A stretch of 64,000 nt of DNA from Pseudomonas sichuanensis. GTDB lineage: Bacteria > Pseudomonadota > Gammaproteobacteria > Pseudomonadales > Pseudomonadaceae. The DNA lies in the NCBI RefSeq assembly GCF_003231305.1, contig NZ_QKVM01000028.1, forward strand, positions 1-64,000, read 5' to 3'. This document shows positions 8,425 to 17,361 of the stretch, piece after piece; positions within the stretch are counted from its first letter, which is position 1; each line of letters begins with the position of its first letter. The notes beneath the pieces are model-generated. The model did not search any database. It had not been told where the DNA came from and saw only the letters and a list, made by a program, of their open reading frames with translations. The position numbers were made by a program, and so were the translations under genes.

Positions 8425-8610
8425 CCTTGCCGCTTCGAGGTTCTCCGGCCCAGGCCGGAGCTAAGACGGGAACGCGGTCCAAGCCGCGGCTGCCCCCGCA
8501 ACTGTAAGCACGCAAAAGGATCGGCACAGCCACTGCGCACGCGCGGGAAGGCGCCATCCCACCGGCACCGCTGCCGGAACCGTGCAAGCCAGGAGACCTG
8601 CCTCGCAACG
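8425..8610 (+). ncRNA. Cobalamin (AdoCbl) riboswitch upstream of cobW
   Basis: On the plus strand the order is GAGGTTCTCC, GACGGGAACGCGGT, GGCTGCCCCCGCAACTGTAAGC, CACTGCGCAC, CGGGAAGGCGCC and CAAGCCAGGAGACCTGCCTC, the standard cobalamin aptamer. It lies about 110 bases before cobW and is independent of the divergent copy that controls cbtB, with about 80 bases between them. Boundaries are approximate. Confidence 0.94.
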
Positions 8611-8720
8611 TTTTCGACTATCAACCGGGCGGGGTGATCCGGTGGCGAACGCGCCCGGCCGGCAACGCCCGAGGCTGTCGTCCCGCATGCCCGCGCCATT
8701 GCTGCCAAGGGCATCGCGAC

Positions 8721-9788
8721 ATGAAAACACTGGCCAAGCTCCCCGTCACCATCGTCACCGGCTTCCTCGGCTCGGGCAAGACCACCTTGCTGCGCCACAT
8801 GCTCGACAACGCCCAGGGCCGCCGCATCGCGGTGATCGTCAACGAGTTCGGCGAGCTGGGCATCGATGGCGAAATCCTCAAGCAGTGCAGCATCGGCTGC
8901 ACGGAAGAAGAAGCCAACGGTCGCGTCTACGAGCTGGCCAACGGCTGCCTGTGCTGCACCGTGCAGGAAGAGTTCTTCCCGGTGATGCGCGAACTGGTGG
9001 CGCGCCGCGGCGACCTTGACCACATCCTCATCGAAACCAGCGGCCTGGCCCTGCCCAAGCCCCTGGTGCAAGCCTTCCAGTGGCCAGAAATCCGCAACGC
9101 CTGCACCGTCGATGCGGTCATCACCGTGGTCGACAGCCCGGCAGTGGCCGCCGGCACCTTCGCCGCCTACCCGGACCAGGTAGACGCCCAGCGCAAGCTC
9201 GACCCCAACCTGGACCACGAATCGCCGCTGCATGAACTGTTCGCCGACCAGCTGGCCAGCGCCGACCTGGTGGTGCTGAACAAGGCCGACCTGATCGACG
9301 CCGAAGGCCTGGCCAAGGTCCGTGCCGAAGTCGCCGAAGAACTGCCGCCAGCGGTGAAAGTGATCGAGGCCAGCAGTGGCCGCCTGCCGCTGGAAGTGCT
9401 GCTGGGCGTCGGTGCCGAATCCGAGGCGCATATCGATGGCCGTCGTACCCACCACGATTCGCATCACGACGGCGATGACCACGACGATCACGACCATGAC
9501 GCCTTCGACTCGATTTCCATCGACCTGCCAGAGGCCGACGAAAGCCTGCTGCTCGACGCCCTGACGCAACTGGTCACCGAGTTCGGCATCCTGCGCGCCA
9601 AGGGCTTCGCCGCCATCCCCGGCAAACCGATGCGCCTGCTGATCCAGGGCGTGGGCACACGCTTCGACAAGCACTTCGACCGCGCCTGGCGCAGTGACGA
9701 GCCACGCATCACCCGCCTGGTGCTGATCGGCCAGGACCTTGATGCCGTACAGCTGGAAGCGCGCCTGCGCCAGGCCCTGGGCGCCTGA
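8721..9788 (+). CDS. cobW: CobW GTP-dependent cobalt chaperone (COG0523 G3E GTPase)
   Basis: A 355-residue G3E-family GTPase that delivers cobalt to the corrin cobaltochelatase. Walker A is GFLGSGKTT (residues 14-22), the metal-binding CxCC motif is CLCC (76-79), ETSGLA and NKADL are the downstream GTPase motifs, and a His/Asp-rich segment (THHDSHHDGDDHDDHDHD) precedes the C-terminal CobW_C domain. I chose the ATG at 8721, where family similarity (KLPVTIVTGFLGSGK) begins and a weak AAGGG lies upstream, rather than the earlier in-frame ATG at 8634, which is close to the riboswitch. Length equals Pseudomonas denitrificans CobW (about 353). CobN starts 4 bases after the stop. Confidence 0.95.
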   Translation: MKTLAKLPVTIVTGFLGSGKTTLLRHMLDNAQGRRIAVIVNEFGELGIDGEILKQCSIGCTEEEANGRVYELANGCLCCTVQEEFFPVMRELVARRGDLDHILIETSGLALPKPLVQAFQWPEIRNACTVDAVITVVDSPAVAAGTFAAYPDQVDAQRKLDPNLDHESPLHELFADQLASADLVVLNKADLIDAEGLAKVRAEVAEELPPAVKVIEASSGRLPLEVLLGVGAESEAHIDGRRTHHDSHHDGDDHDDHDHDAFDSISIDLPEADESLLLDALTQLVTEFGILRAKGFAAIPGKPMRLLIQGVGTRFDKHFDRAWRSDEPRITRLVLIGQDLDAVQLEARLRQALGA

Positions 9789-9791
9789 CCC

Positions 9792-12700
9792 ATGCACCTG
9801 CTGCGGACCCAGCCCGGCGGCTTCGTGCCGGACGACAGCATTGCCGACCTCGGCCAGACCCCCGCCGAGCTGGTGATTCTCTGCAGCGGCGATTCGCACC
9901 TGGCGCTGCTTGCCGAAACCGCCGAGCAGTTGCCGGACGACTTCCCCAGCGTGCGCCTGGCCAACCCCATGCAGGTGCAGAACCACGCCTCGGTCGACCT
10001 GTATGTGGACGAGGTGCTGCGCCATGCCAAGGTGATCCTGGTGTCGCTGCACGGCGGCGTCGGCTACTGGCGCTACGGCGTCGAGCAGTTGGTGGAACTC
10101 AGCCAGCGCGGCGTGCAGCTGATCATGGTGCCCGGCGATGACCGCCCCGACCCGGAGCTGACCGATCTGGGCACGGTGCGTGGCGAGCAGGCCGAACGCC
10201 TCTGGCACTACCTGCGCCAGGGCGGCAAGGCCAACGCGGTCAGCCTGTTCAACTGCCTGGCCAGCCTGTGGTTGGGGCGTGACTACGCCTGGGCTGAACC
10301 GCAGCCGTTGCCGCGTACTGCGGTTTACCACCCGGCCAAGGCCAGCGCCGAGCTGCAGGATTGGTATGCCGACTGGCACCCCGAGCAACCGGTGGCGCCG
10401 CTGTTGTTCTATCGCTCGCACCTGCAGGCGGCCAACACCGGCTTCATCGACGTGTTTTGCCAACGGCTGCAAGCCTGTGGCCTGAACCCACTGCCCATTG
10501 CCGTGGCCAGCCTCAAGGAGCGCGCCTGTCTCGACCAGGTCGAGGCCTGGCTCGATGAGGTGCAGGCCGAAGTGGTGATCAACACCACCGGCTTTGCCTT
10601 GTCCAGCCCCGAACAGCCCAACCTGCGCCCGTTGCGCCGCGATGTACCGGTGCTGCAGGCGATCTGCGCCCAGGACAACCAACCGGCCTGGGAGCAGAGC
10701 GAGCAGGGCCTGGGCGCACGCGACCTGGCCATGCACATCGCCTTGCCGGAACTGGACGGGCGCATCATCACCCGCCCCGTGAGCTTCAAGGACCTGGCCT
10801 GGCGCAGCGAGCGCAGCCAGTCCGATGTGGTCTGCTACCGGGCCCACCCCGAACGCATGGACTTCGTCGCCGAACTGGCGCGGCGCTGGGTCGAGCTGGC
10901 GCGCCTGGACAACCGGGAGAAGCGCGTGGCGCTGGTACTGGCCAACTACCCGACCCGCGACGGGCGCATCGGCAATGGCGTCGGCCTGGACACGCCCGGC
11001 GCCGCACTCAACATCCTCAAGGCCTTGCAGGGGCAGGGCTACCCGGTGGCCGGCCTGCCCGACAGCGGCACCGAACTGATCCACCAGTTGCTCGGCGGGG
11101 TGACCAACGACCTCGACCACCTCGACCAGCGCCCTTGCGCCCAGAGCCTGAGCCTGGCCGATTACCACAGCGCCTTTGCCGCATTGCCCGAGGCCAACCA
11201 GCGCGCCGTGCTGGAGCGTTGGGGCCCGCCCGAACAGGACCCGATGTACCGCAGCGGGCGTTTGATGGTGGCCGGCCTGCGCTACGGCCTGACCTTCGTC
11301 GGCATCCAGCCCGCGCGCGGCTACCAGGTCGACCACAGCGCGGTGTATCACGACCCCGACCTGGTGCCGCCTCACGGCTATCTGGCGTTCCACTTCTGGC
11401 TGCGCAACGGCTATGCCGCCGATGCGCTGATTCACGTCGGCAAGCACGGCAACCTGGAGTGGCTGCCGGGCAAGGGCGTCGGGCTGTCAAATGAATGCTG
11501 GCCAGACGCCTTGCTCGGCCCGTTGCCGAACATCTACCCGTTCATCGTCAACGACCCGGGCGAGGGCGCCCAGGCCAAGCGGCGCACCCAGGCGGTGATC
11601 ATCGACCACCTGATGCCGCCGCTGACCCGTGCCGAAACCTATGGCCCACTGCGCCAGCTGGAGCAGCTGGCCGACGAATACTACGAAGCGCAGTTGCTCG
11701 ACCCGCGCCGTGCCCAAGAGCTGCAGCGCGACATCCTCGAACTGCTCAAGGCCAACCACATCGACCGCGACCTGCAGCTCGAAGGCCAGCTGGACGACGC
11801 GGCGGTGTGGTTGCCGCGGCTGGACACCTACCTGTGCGACCTCAAGGAATCGCAGATCCGCGATGGCCTGCACGTGTTCGGCCAGTCGCCCCAGGGCCGC
11901 TTGCGCAGCGACACGCTGCTGGCGCTGCTGCGGGTGGAGCGCGGCGACGGCAAGGGCGGCAATGCCAGCCTGATCCGCGCCCTGGCCCGCGCGCTGGGGC
12001 TGGGTTTCGACCCGCTCGATTGCGACCTCGGCCAGGCCTGGCAAGGGCCGCGCCCGGCGTTGTTGCAGCAACTGGACGCGGCGCTGTGGCGCACGGCCGG
12101 GGATACCCGTGAACGGCTCGAACTGCTGGCGTTGACCTTGATCGAACAGGCGCTGGAAGGCGACTGCTCACTTGAAGGGCAGGTTGAGTGGCAGCCGGTT
12201 CGCGAGGTGCTGCAAGCGCTGGTCGAGCAGGTCGCGCCCAACCTGGACGCCTGCGGCGCTGCCGAAATCGACGGCCTGCTGGCGGCCCTGGCCGGGCGTT
12301 TCGTCCCCGCCGGGCCCAGCGGCGCACCGAGCCGTGGTCGCCTGGACGTGCTGCCCACCGGGCGCAATTTCTATACCGTCGATGTGCGCAACCTGCCCAC
12401 CGCCACCGCCTGGCGCCTGGGCTTCGCCTCGGCCAACCTGATTCTCGAGCGCCACCTGCAGGACCACGGCGACCACCTGCGCCAGTTGGGCCTGTCGGTG
12501 TGGGGCACGGCAACCATGCGCACCGGCGGCGACGACATTGCCCAGGCCATGGCGCTGATGGGCGTGCGCCCGGTTTGGGCAACCGGCAGCCAGCGCGTCG
12601 ACGACTTCGAGATCTTGCCGCTGAGCCTGCTCGATCGCCCACGGGTCGATGTCACGCTGCGGGTCTCGGGCTTCTTCCGCGATGCCTTCGGTAACCTGAT

Positions 12701-13553
12701 CCGCCTGTTCGACGCGGCGGTGCAGGCGGTGGCCGCGCTGGACGAACCAGATGACCTCAACCCGCTGGCCGCCCGCGTGCGTGCCGAGCGTCAGGCGCTG
12801 CTCGATGACGGCCTGGATGAAGCGCTGGCGGCGCGCCAGGCCGGCTGGCGGGTGTTCGGCGCCAAGCCCGGCGCCTATGGCGCTGGGGTGCAGAACGCCA
12901 TCGACGGGCGCCTGTGGCACAGCCGGGAAGACCTGGCCGAGGTCTACCTCAACCACGGCGGCTACGCCTACGGCGCCAGCGACGAAGGCACCCCGGCCCG
13001 CGCACGTTTCGCCCAGCGCCTGAGCCAGGTGCAGGCGGTGCTGCAGAACCAGGACAACCACGAGCACGACCTGCTCGATTCCAACGACTACTACCAGTTC
13101 CAGGGCGGCATGCTGGCCGCCGCCGAGACCCTGGCTGGCACCACCCGGGCCAGCTACCACGGCGACCACAGCCAAGCCGACCGGCCGCGTATCCGTACCT
13201 TGAAGGAAGAGCTCAACCGGGTGATCCGCGCCCGCGCACTCAACCCCAAGTGGATCGACGGCGCCAAGCGCCATGGCTATAAGGGTGCCTTCGAGCTGGC
13301 GGCGACGGTCGACAACCTGTTTGCCTTCGACGCCACCACCGGGCTGATCGACGACCATCATTATCAAGGCCTGGCCGACGCCTACGTGCTCGACCCGGCG
13401 ACCCGTGATTTCATGCGCGAGCACAACCCCGAAGCCCTGCGCGACCTCACCGAGCGCCTGCTGGAAGCCCAGCAGCGCGGCCTGTGGCAGGACCCGGGCG
13501 ACTACCGCGAGAGCCTCGAGCAACAGTTGCTCGAAGGCGAGGAAGACTGCTGA
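9792..13553 (+). CDS. cobN: Cobaltochelatase large subunit CobN
   Basis: A 1253-residue protein, the normal size for CobN/BchH-type chelatase large subunits. It binds hydrogenobyrinic acid a,c-diamide and inserts Co2+ with ATP hydrolysed by the AAA+ partners. Visible blocks are the N-terminal SLHGGVGYWRYGVEQL, NYPTRDGRIGNGVGLDTPGA, the strongly conserved HVGKHGNLEWLPGKGVGLS, GRNFYTVDVRNLPT, and the C-terminal KWIDGAKRHGYKGAFELAATVDNLFAFDA. It is translated directly after cobW and followed within 2 bases by the ChlI-like ATPase gene, so chaperone, large subunit and motor proteins are one riboswitch-controlled unit. No frameshift or gap seen. Confidence 0.97.
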   Translation: MHLLRTQPGGFVPDDSIADLGQTPAELVILCSGDSHLALLAETAEQLPDDFPSVRLANPMQVQNHASVDLYVDEVLRHAKVILVSLHGGVGYWRYGVEQLVELSQRGVQLIMVPGDDRPDPELTDLGTVRGEQAERLWHYLRQGGKANAVSLFNCLASLWLGRDYAWAEPQPLPRTAVYHPAKASAELQDWYADWHPEQPVAPLLFYRSHLQAANTGFIDVFCQRLQACGLNPLPIAVASLKERACLDQVEAWLDEVQAEVVINTTGFALSSPEQPNLRPLRRDVPVLQAICAQDNQPAWEQSEQGLGARDLAMHIALPELDGRIITRPVSFKDLAWRSERSQSDVVCYRAHPERMDFVAELARRWVELARLDNREKRVALVLANYPTRDGRIGNGVGLDTPGAALNILKALQGQGYPVAGLPDSGTELIHQLLGGVTNDLDHLDQRPCAQSLSLADYHSAFAALPEANQRAVLERWGPPEQDPMYRSGRLMVAGLRYGLTFVGIQPARGYQVDHSAVYHDPDLVPPHGYLAFHFWLRNGYAADALIHVGKHGNLEWLPGKGVGLSNECWPDALLGPLPNIYPFIVNDPGEGAQAKRRTQAVIIDHLMPPLTRAETYGPLRQLEQLADEYYEAQLLDPRRAQELQRDILELLKANHIDRDLQLEGQLDDAAVWLPRLDTYLCDLKESQIRDGLHVFGQSPQGRLRSDTLLALLRVERGDGKGGNASLIRALARALGLGFDPLDCDLGQAWQGPRPALLQQLDAALWRTAGDTRERLELLALTLIEQALEGDCSLEGQVEWQPVREVLQALVEQVAPNLDACGAAEIDGLLAALAGRFVPAGPSGAPSRGRLDVLPTGRNFYTVDVRNLPTATAWRLGFASANLILERHLQDHGDHLRQLGLSVWGTATMRTGGDDIAQAMALMGVRPVWATGSQRVDDFEILPLSLLDRPRVDVTLRVSGFFRDAFGNLIRLFDAAVQAVAALDEPDDLNPLAARVRAERQALLDDGLDEALAARQAGWRVFGAKPGAYGAGVQNAIDGRLWHSREDLAEVYLNHGGYAYGASDEGTPARARFAQRLSQVQAVLQNQDNHEHDLLDSNDYYQFQGGMLAAAETLAGTTRASYHGDHSQADRPRIRTLKEELNRVIRARALNPKWIDGAKRHGYKGAFELAATVDNLFAFDATTGLIDDHHYQGLADAYVLDPATRDFMREHNPEALRDLTERLLEAQQRGLWQDPGDYRESLEQQLLEGEEDC

Positions 13554-13555
13554 AC

Positions 13556-14560
13556 ATGAACGAACCTGTGCAATTCCCCCTGGCCGCCGTGGTGGGCGCC
13601 GACGAACTGAAGCTGGCCCTGTGCCTGACCGCCATCGACCCGAAGATCGGTGGTGTGCTGATCGAAGGCCCGCGCGGCATGGCCAAGAGCACCCTGGCTC
13701 GAGGCCTGGCCGACCTGCTGGGCGATGGGCCGTTCGTCACCTTGCCGCTCGGCGCCACCGAAGAGCGGCTGGTCGGCACCCTTGACCTGGACGCGGCGCT
13801 GGGCCAGGGCCAGGCGCGTTTCGCCCCAGGCGTGCTGGCTCACGCCGATGGCGGCGTGCTGTATGTGGACGAGGTCAACCTGCTGCCCGACCCGTTGGTG
13901 GACTTGCTGCTGGATGTGGCCGCCAGCGGCACCAACCGCATCGAGCGCGATGGCATTTCCCATCGCCACGCCGCGCGCTTCGTGCTGATCGGAACCATGA
14001 ACCCGGAGGAGGGCGAGCTGCGCCCGCAACTGCTCGACCGCTTTGGCCTGAACGTCGCCCTCGACGGCTTGCCGGCACCCGAGGCGCGCCAGCAGATCAT
14101 TCGCCGGCGCCTGGCGTTCGACAGCGACCCTGAAGCCTTCTGCGCCCAGTGGGCCATTGCCCAGACGGCGTTGCGCGAGCGTTGCCGGGCCGCGCGCGAG
14201 CGCCTGGCGGCGATCGCCCTGGACGACCAGGCGCTGGCCTGGATTACCGAACGCTGTTTCGCCGCCGGGGTCGATGGTCTGCGCGCCGACCTGGTCTGGC
14301 TGCGCGCCGCCCGCGCCCATGCGGCCTGGCGTGGCCACACTGCCATCGAAGAGCAGGATGTGGATGCCGTCGCCGAATTTGCCCTGCGTCACCGTCGTCG
14401 GCAGGACTCTGCGCAGGCACAGGCCACCCCGCCCGGTGCCGCCGAGCAGTCGCAGGCACCGGGCCAGGCCCAGGGGCAGGGTGATTGGGGCGCCTTGGGG
14501 CCTCAGCCGGTGGCCAGCGGTGCTCGGCGCGAGGTACCGAACTGGGCAAAAAAGCCCTGA
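13556..14560 (+). CDS. ChlI/BchI-like AAA+ ATPase subunit of the cobaltochelatase
   Basis: A 334-residue AAA+ ATPase of the magnesium-chelatase ChlI family. Walker A is GPRGMAKST, Walker B VLYVDEVNLL, with sensor-type GTMNPEEGELRPQLLDRFGL. The last 60 residues (after RHRRRQDS) are a Gln/Pro/Gly-rich tail like the linker found in ChlD, with no obvious fold. This family replaces CobS as the motor for CobN in many bacteria. I chose the ATG at 13556, 2 bases after the cobN stop, with the cobN end supplying GAGGAAG as ribosome-binding site. The following VWA gene starts inside its 3' end. Confidence 0.9.
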   Translation: MNEPVQFPLAAVVGADELKLALCLTAIDPKIGGVLIEGPRGMAKSTLARGLADLLGDGPFVTLPLGATEERLVGTLDLDAALGQGQARFAPGVLAHADGGVLYVDEVNLLPDPLVDLLLDVAASGTNRIERDGISHRHAARFVLIGTMNPEEGELRPQLLDRFGLNVALDGLPAPEARQQIIRRRLAFDSDPEAFCAQWAIAQTALRERCRAARERLAAIALDDQALAWITERCFAAGVDGLRADLVWLRAARAHAAWRGHTAIEEQDVDAVAEFALRHRRRQDSAQAQATPPGAAEQSQAPGQAQGQGDWGALGPQPVASGARREVPNWAKKP

Positions 14561-15228
14561 GCATCCGCCGCCGCGACGCCCAGGCGGCAGATGCCAGACC
14601 CCGCGTCGGCCAGTTGAACGGTGCTTCCCGTGGCCGCGCCCGGGCAGCCGAAGATGGCCGCATCGCCTGGTTGCCAACCCTGCTAAAAGGCCGCCCCCGC
14701 CAGCGACGCGACCTGTGCTGGCAGCAGCGCCAGGCCCAGGCGCCGGAACTGTGGCTGGTGATCGTCGATGCCTCGGCCTCCACCCGTCGGCACCAGGCGC
14801 TGGCCCAGGCCAAGGGCCTGCTGGCCGGGGTGTTCGACCAGGCCTACCGGCAGCGTGCGCGGTTGGCGCTGTTGACCGCCAGTGGCAGCAAACCGCAGTG
14901 GCAACGCCACGGGCTCAAGGCTTCGCAGGCGCTCCAGCCCTGGCTGCAGCAGCTGGGCGCCGGCGGTGGCACACCGCTGTTTGCGGCTCTGGAAGAGGCA
15001 CGGCACTGGTTGCTGGCGCGGGGCAAACGGCTGCCCCACGAGGTGCAGCGTTGCCTGTTGCTGACCGATGGTCGGCTGCAGGGGTGGCAAGCAGCGCAAC
15101 CGCTGCCGTGCAGTACATTGCTGGTGGACATGGAATTGGCTGCGGTACGTGTGGGCCGCGCACGGCAACTTGCCGAACAACTTAATGCCGATTATCGGCA
15201 TATCGAGCAGTTCGATACCGTCAATTGA
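14485..15228 (+). CDS. VWA-domain protein, ChlD-like C-terminal half, partner of the ChlI-like ATPase
   Basis: Up to 247 residues. From about residue 85 it is a von Willebrand A domain with a complete MIDAS metal site: DASAS, the Thr of GGGTPL, and TDGR. It corresponds to the C-terminal integrin-like domain of ChlD/BchD or CobT; the AAA+ half of ChlD is absent. The first 60 residues are basic and low in complexity. The frame overlaps the ATPase gene by 76 bases and has no ATG; TTG at 14485 is the furthest upstream start and TTG near 14614 an alternative, so the N-terminus is uncertain. It most likely forms the regulatory ring with the ATPase that drives CobN. Confidence 0.82.
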   Translation: MGRLGASAGGQRCSARGTELGKKALSIRRRDAQAADARPRVGQLNGASRGRARAAEDGRIAWLPTLLKGRPRQRRDLCWQQRQAQAPELWLVIVDASASTRRHQALAQAKGLLAGVFDQAYRQRARLALLTASGSKPQWQRHGLKASQALQPWLQQLGAGGGTPLFAALEEARHWLLARGKRLPHEVQRCLLLTDGRLQGWQAAQPLPCSTLLVDMELAAVRVGRARQLAEQLNADYRHIEQFDTVN

Positions 15229-15293
15229 GTGGAATAACTGCGACGGGATGTCGCATGAACGAAAGTTGTAGCGAGGGGAACTTCAAAGTTGCA

Positions 15294-15318
15294 CCTGTGC
15301 GTGCAGGACACGCACAGG
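15294..15318. terminator. Possible bidirectional terminator hairpin between convergent genes
   Basis: CCTGTGCGTG and CACGCACAGG form a perfect 10-bp stem with a 5-base loop. It sits between the stop of the VWA gene and the stop of the convergent 88-residue gene. There is no T-tract on either strand, so termination would be weak or Rho-assisted. Confidence 0.45.
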
Positions 15319-15334
15319 AATCGCCGCAGTTTGC

Positions 15335-15601
15335 TTATTCAGGCATCGACCAGGGTTGCAGGTCATAGCCTTTCTGGCACAGTTCGGCACGCACTTCCTC
15401 GATCAGGCTGGCCCACTGCGCAGGGTCCGAATAGACCCGCGAAGAGACTTGCTTGGCGCCGATGCGGGCGCTGGTCCGGTCGATCACTGCCAGGCTCAGT
15501 TCGCCGGTACCGTTGGGTGCATCCCAGGCGACGCACTGGAAGGGTTCGAAGGCGTGGTCGGCAATCAGCAGTGCTTCGTTGACACGGAGCGGGGCGTTCA
15601 T
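15335..15601 (-). CDS. Conserved-looking small protein of unknown function (88 aa)
   Basis: I do not recognise a family. The 88-residue product is soluble and acidic, with no signal peptide or membrane helix. It begins NAPLRVNEALLIADHAFEPFQCVAW, has a central GELSLAVIDRTSARI, and ends in a helical part with two cysteines overall (one at CVAW, one at ELCQKGYD). Codon use and third-position GC match the neighbours, which supports a real gene. It is monocistronic, convergent to the cobaltochelatase operon and divergent from the VpsR-like regulator across a 330-base gap, so it could share control with that regulator. Confidence 0.65.
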   Translation of the reverse strand: MNAPLRVNEALLIADHAFEPFQCVAWDAPNGTGELSLAVIDRTSARIGAKQVSSRVYSDPAQWASLIEEVRAELCQKGYDLQPWSMPE

Positions 15602-15934
15602 GGGTTCGGTCTCTCTATGGTCCCAAACAGCGAAAAGTGTTTCCGCGGTGTTATTCCGGTACAGGTTACAGCGCGGTGTTAATCGTACTGATGCTCCAGA
15701 TCAGGGGATGAGTCACACAATCGAAGAAATTTTTTATCTGGACGCATTGCAAGGTATTTCTGCGTGCCGTCTGTGACGTCAATAAAATACGAAAATTCCC
15801 GAGCGGCTCAAACACGGCCGAATCGGGCTGACCAACGGTAGTGGGGGCTGTCAAGTTCATTGCTACTGTTACTTTTGGCGTCGCAACTTACTGTTTATAG
15901 ATAAAAAACCCTATTCCGGCGCCAAGGAATGGTC
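15602..15934. other. AT-richer divergent intergenic region, 333 bases
   Basis: This stretch separates the unknown 88-residue gene (leftward) from the VpsR-like regulator (rightward) and is clearly poorer in GC than its surroundings. It holds AT-rich blocks (for example at 15727-15740 and 15893-15910) fitting promoters in both directions, but I see no confident sigma-54 site, no hairpin with a T-tract and no coding frame. Confidence 0.6.
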
Positions 15935-17266
15935 ATGCTCGAGCCTGCCGCCCAACGTCGCTTGCTGATCGTCGACCCCTGCGACGATTGTCATCGATTG
16001 TTGCCGGGCCTGCGCGGCGTCGGCTGGGATGTGCGCAGTTGCAGCCTGGACGTCGCCCTGGAGCACCCCTGCGATGTCGGCCTGCTGCGCCTGCAGGCCT
16101 CGCACCTGCGTCACCCCGACGCGGTCAAGGACATGATCAAGCGCAGCAATACCGAATGGATCGCCGTGCTCAGCGCCGAGGAACTGCGCATGCAGAATGT
16201 CGGCGATTTCGTCTGCGAATGGTTCTTCGACTTCCACACCTTGCCGTTCGACGTGTCGCGGGTGCAGGTCACCCTTGGCCGGGCCTTCGGCATGGCGCGC
16301 CTGCGGGGCCGCGGCGCGGTGCGCGACGGTGAGGTCGAGCCCGAGCACGAACTGCTGGGCGAGAGCCGGCCGATCCGCGAACTGCGCAAACTGCTCGGCA
16401 AACTTGCACCCACCGAATCACCGGTGCTGATCCGTGGCGAGAGCGGTACCGGCAAGGAACTGGTGGCACGCACCCTGCACCGCCTGTCGCAGCGCCATGA
16501 CCAGCCGTTCGTCGCCATCAACTGCGGGGCGATTCCCGAACACCTTATCCAGTCCGAGCTGTTCGGCCACGAGAAGGGCGCATTCACCGGCGCCCACCAG
16601 CGCAAGGTGGGGCGCATCGAGGCGGCCAATGGCGGCACCCTTTTCCTCGACGAGATCGGCGACCTGCCGTTGGAGCTGCAGGCCAACCTGCTGCGTTTTC
16701 TGCAGGAGCGGCACATCGAACGGGTGGGCAGCACGCAGCCGATCGCCGTGGATGTGCGGGTACTGGCGGCGACCCACGTCGATCTGGAAAAGGCCATCGC
16801 CCTCGGCCGTTTCCGCGAAGACCTGTATTACCGGCTCAACGTGCTGCAGGTGGTGACCGCACCGCTGCGCGACCGGCATGGCGACCTGTCGATGCTGGCC
16901 AGCCATTTCGCCCGTTTCTACAGCCTGGAGACCGGCCGTCGGCCGCGCTCCTTCAGCGACAGCGCGCTGGCGGCCATGGGCCGCCACGACTGGCCGGGCA
17001 ACGTGCGTGAGCTGGCCAATCGTGTGCGCCGTGGCCTGGTGCTGGCCGAAGGGCGGCAGATCGAAGCCCCGGACCTGGGCCTGCATGACCAGGTGGAACA
17101 GGAAGCGCTGCTGGGCACGCTGGAAGACTACAAGCACCGCGCCGAGCGCCAGGCTCTGTGCGATGTACTCAATCGGCACAGCGACAACCTCAGCATCGCG
17201 GCCAAGGTGCTGGGGATCTCCCGGCCGACCTTCTATCGGCTGCTGCACAAGCATCAGATCCGCTGA
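15935..17266 (+). CDS. VpsR-like sigma-54 enhancer-binding transcriptional regulator
   Basis: A 443-residue regulator. An N-terminal degenerate receiver-like domain (about 1-115) is followed by a sigma-54-interacting AAA+ domain with Walker A GESGTGKE, a GAFTGAH loop for sigma-54 contact, Walker B GGTLFLDEIGDL, and the arginine finger region FREDLYYRLNVL, and by a Fis-type helix-turn-helix (SIAAKVLGISRPTFYRLLHKHQ). Length and layout equal Vibrio VpsR, which activates exopolysaccharide genes with c-di-GMP. The receiver has Arg52 where the phosphorylated Asp is expected (DVGLLRLQ). The ATG at 15935 has AAGGA 6 bases upstream; the ATG at 15929 is too close to it. Targets are not known; the Nfr and Fap loci in this window are candidates by inference only. 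Confidence 0.88.
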   Translation: MLEPAAQRRLLIVDPCDDCHRLLPGLRGVGWDVRSCSLDVALEHPCDVGLLRLQASHLRHPDAVKDMIKRSNTEWIAVLSAEELRMQNVGDFVCEWFFDFHTLPFDVSRVQVTLGRAFGMARLRGRGAVRDGEVEPEHELLGESRPIRELRKLLGKLAPTESPVLIRGESGTGKELVARTLHRLSQRHDQPFVAINCGAIPEHLIQSELFGHEKGAFTGAHQRKVGRIEAANGGTLFLDEIGDLPLELQANLLRFLQERHIERVGSTQPIAVDVRVLAATHVDLEKAIALGRFREDLYYRLNVLQVVTAPLRDRHGDLSMLASHFARFYSLETGRRPRSFSDSALAAMGRHDWPGNVRELANRVRRGLVLAEGRQIEAPDLGLHDQVEQEALLGTLEDYKHRAERQALCDVLNRHSDNLSIAAKVLGISRPTFYRLLHKHQIR

Positions 17267-17361
17267 GGCCGGTTCCCGCACCCCCGTTGCCCTGGATCAA
17301 CACCCGGGCACTGCTTCAGGCGGATGCTCAAGCCCTACCGACAGCTTGAGAGGACCCGGCC

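Noticed and set aside
8364..11447. Very long open frame on the minus strand opposite cobW and cobN
   Set aside because: It lies entirely antisense to two clear genes with full family motifs; its product is Gln/Val/Gly/His-rich without domain motifs, as expected for the complement of GC-rich coding sequence.
15255..15368. Small plus-strand frame of 37 codons between the VWA gene and the unknown 88-residue gene
   Set aside because: No ribosome-binding site, it runs through a hairpin and into the 3' end of the convergent gene, and its composition is not gene-like.
15602..15934. Search for a sigma-54 promoter before the VpsR-like regulator
   Set aside because: No GG-N10-GC pair with acceptable flanks was found; the region looks like ordinary AT-rich sigma-70-type promoter sequence.
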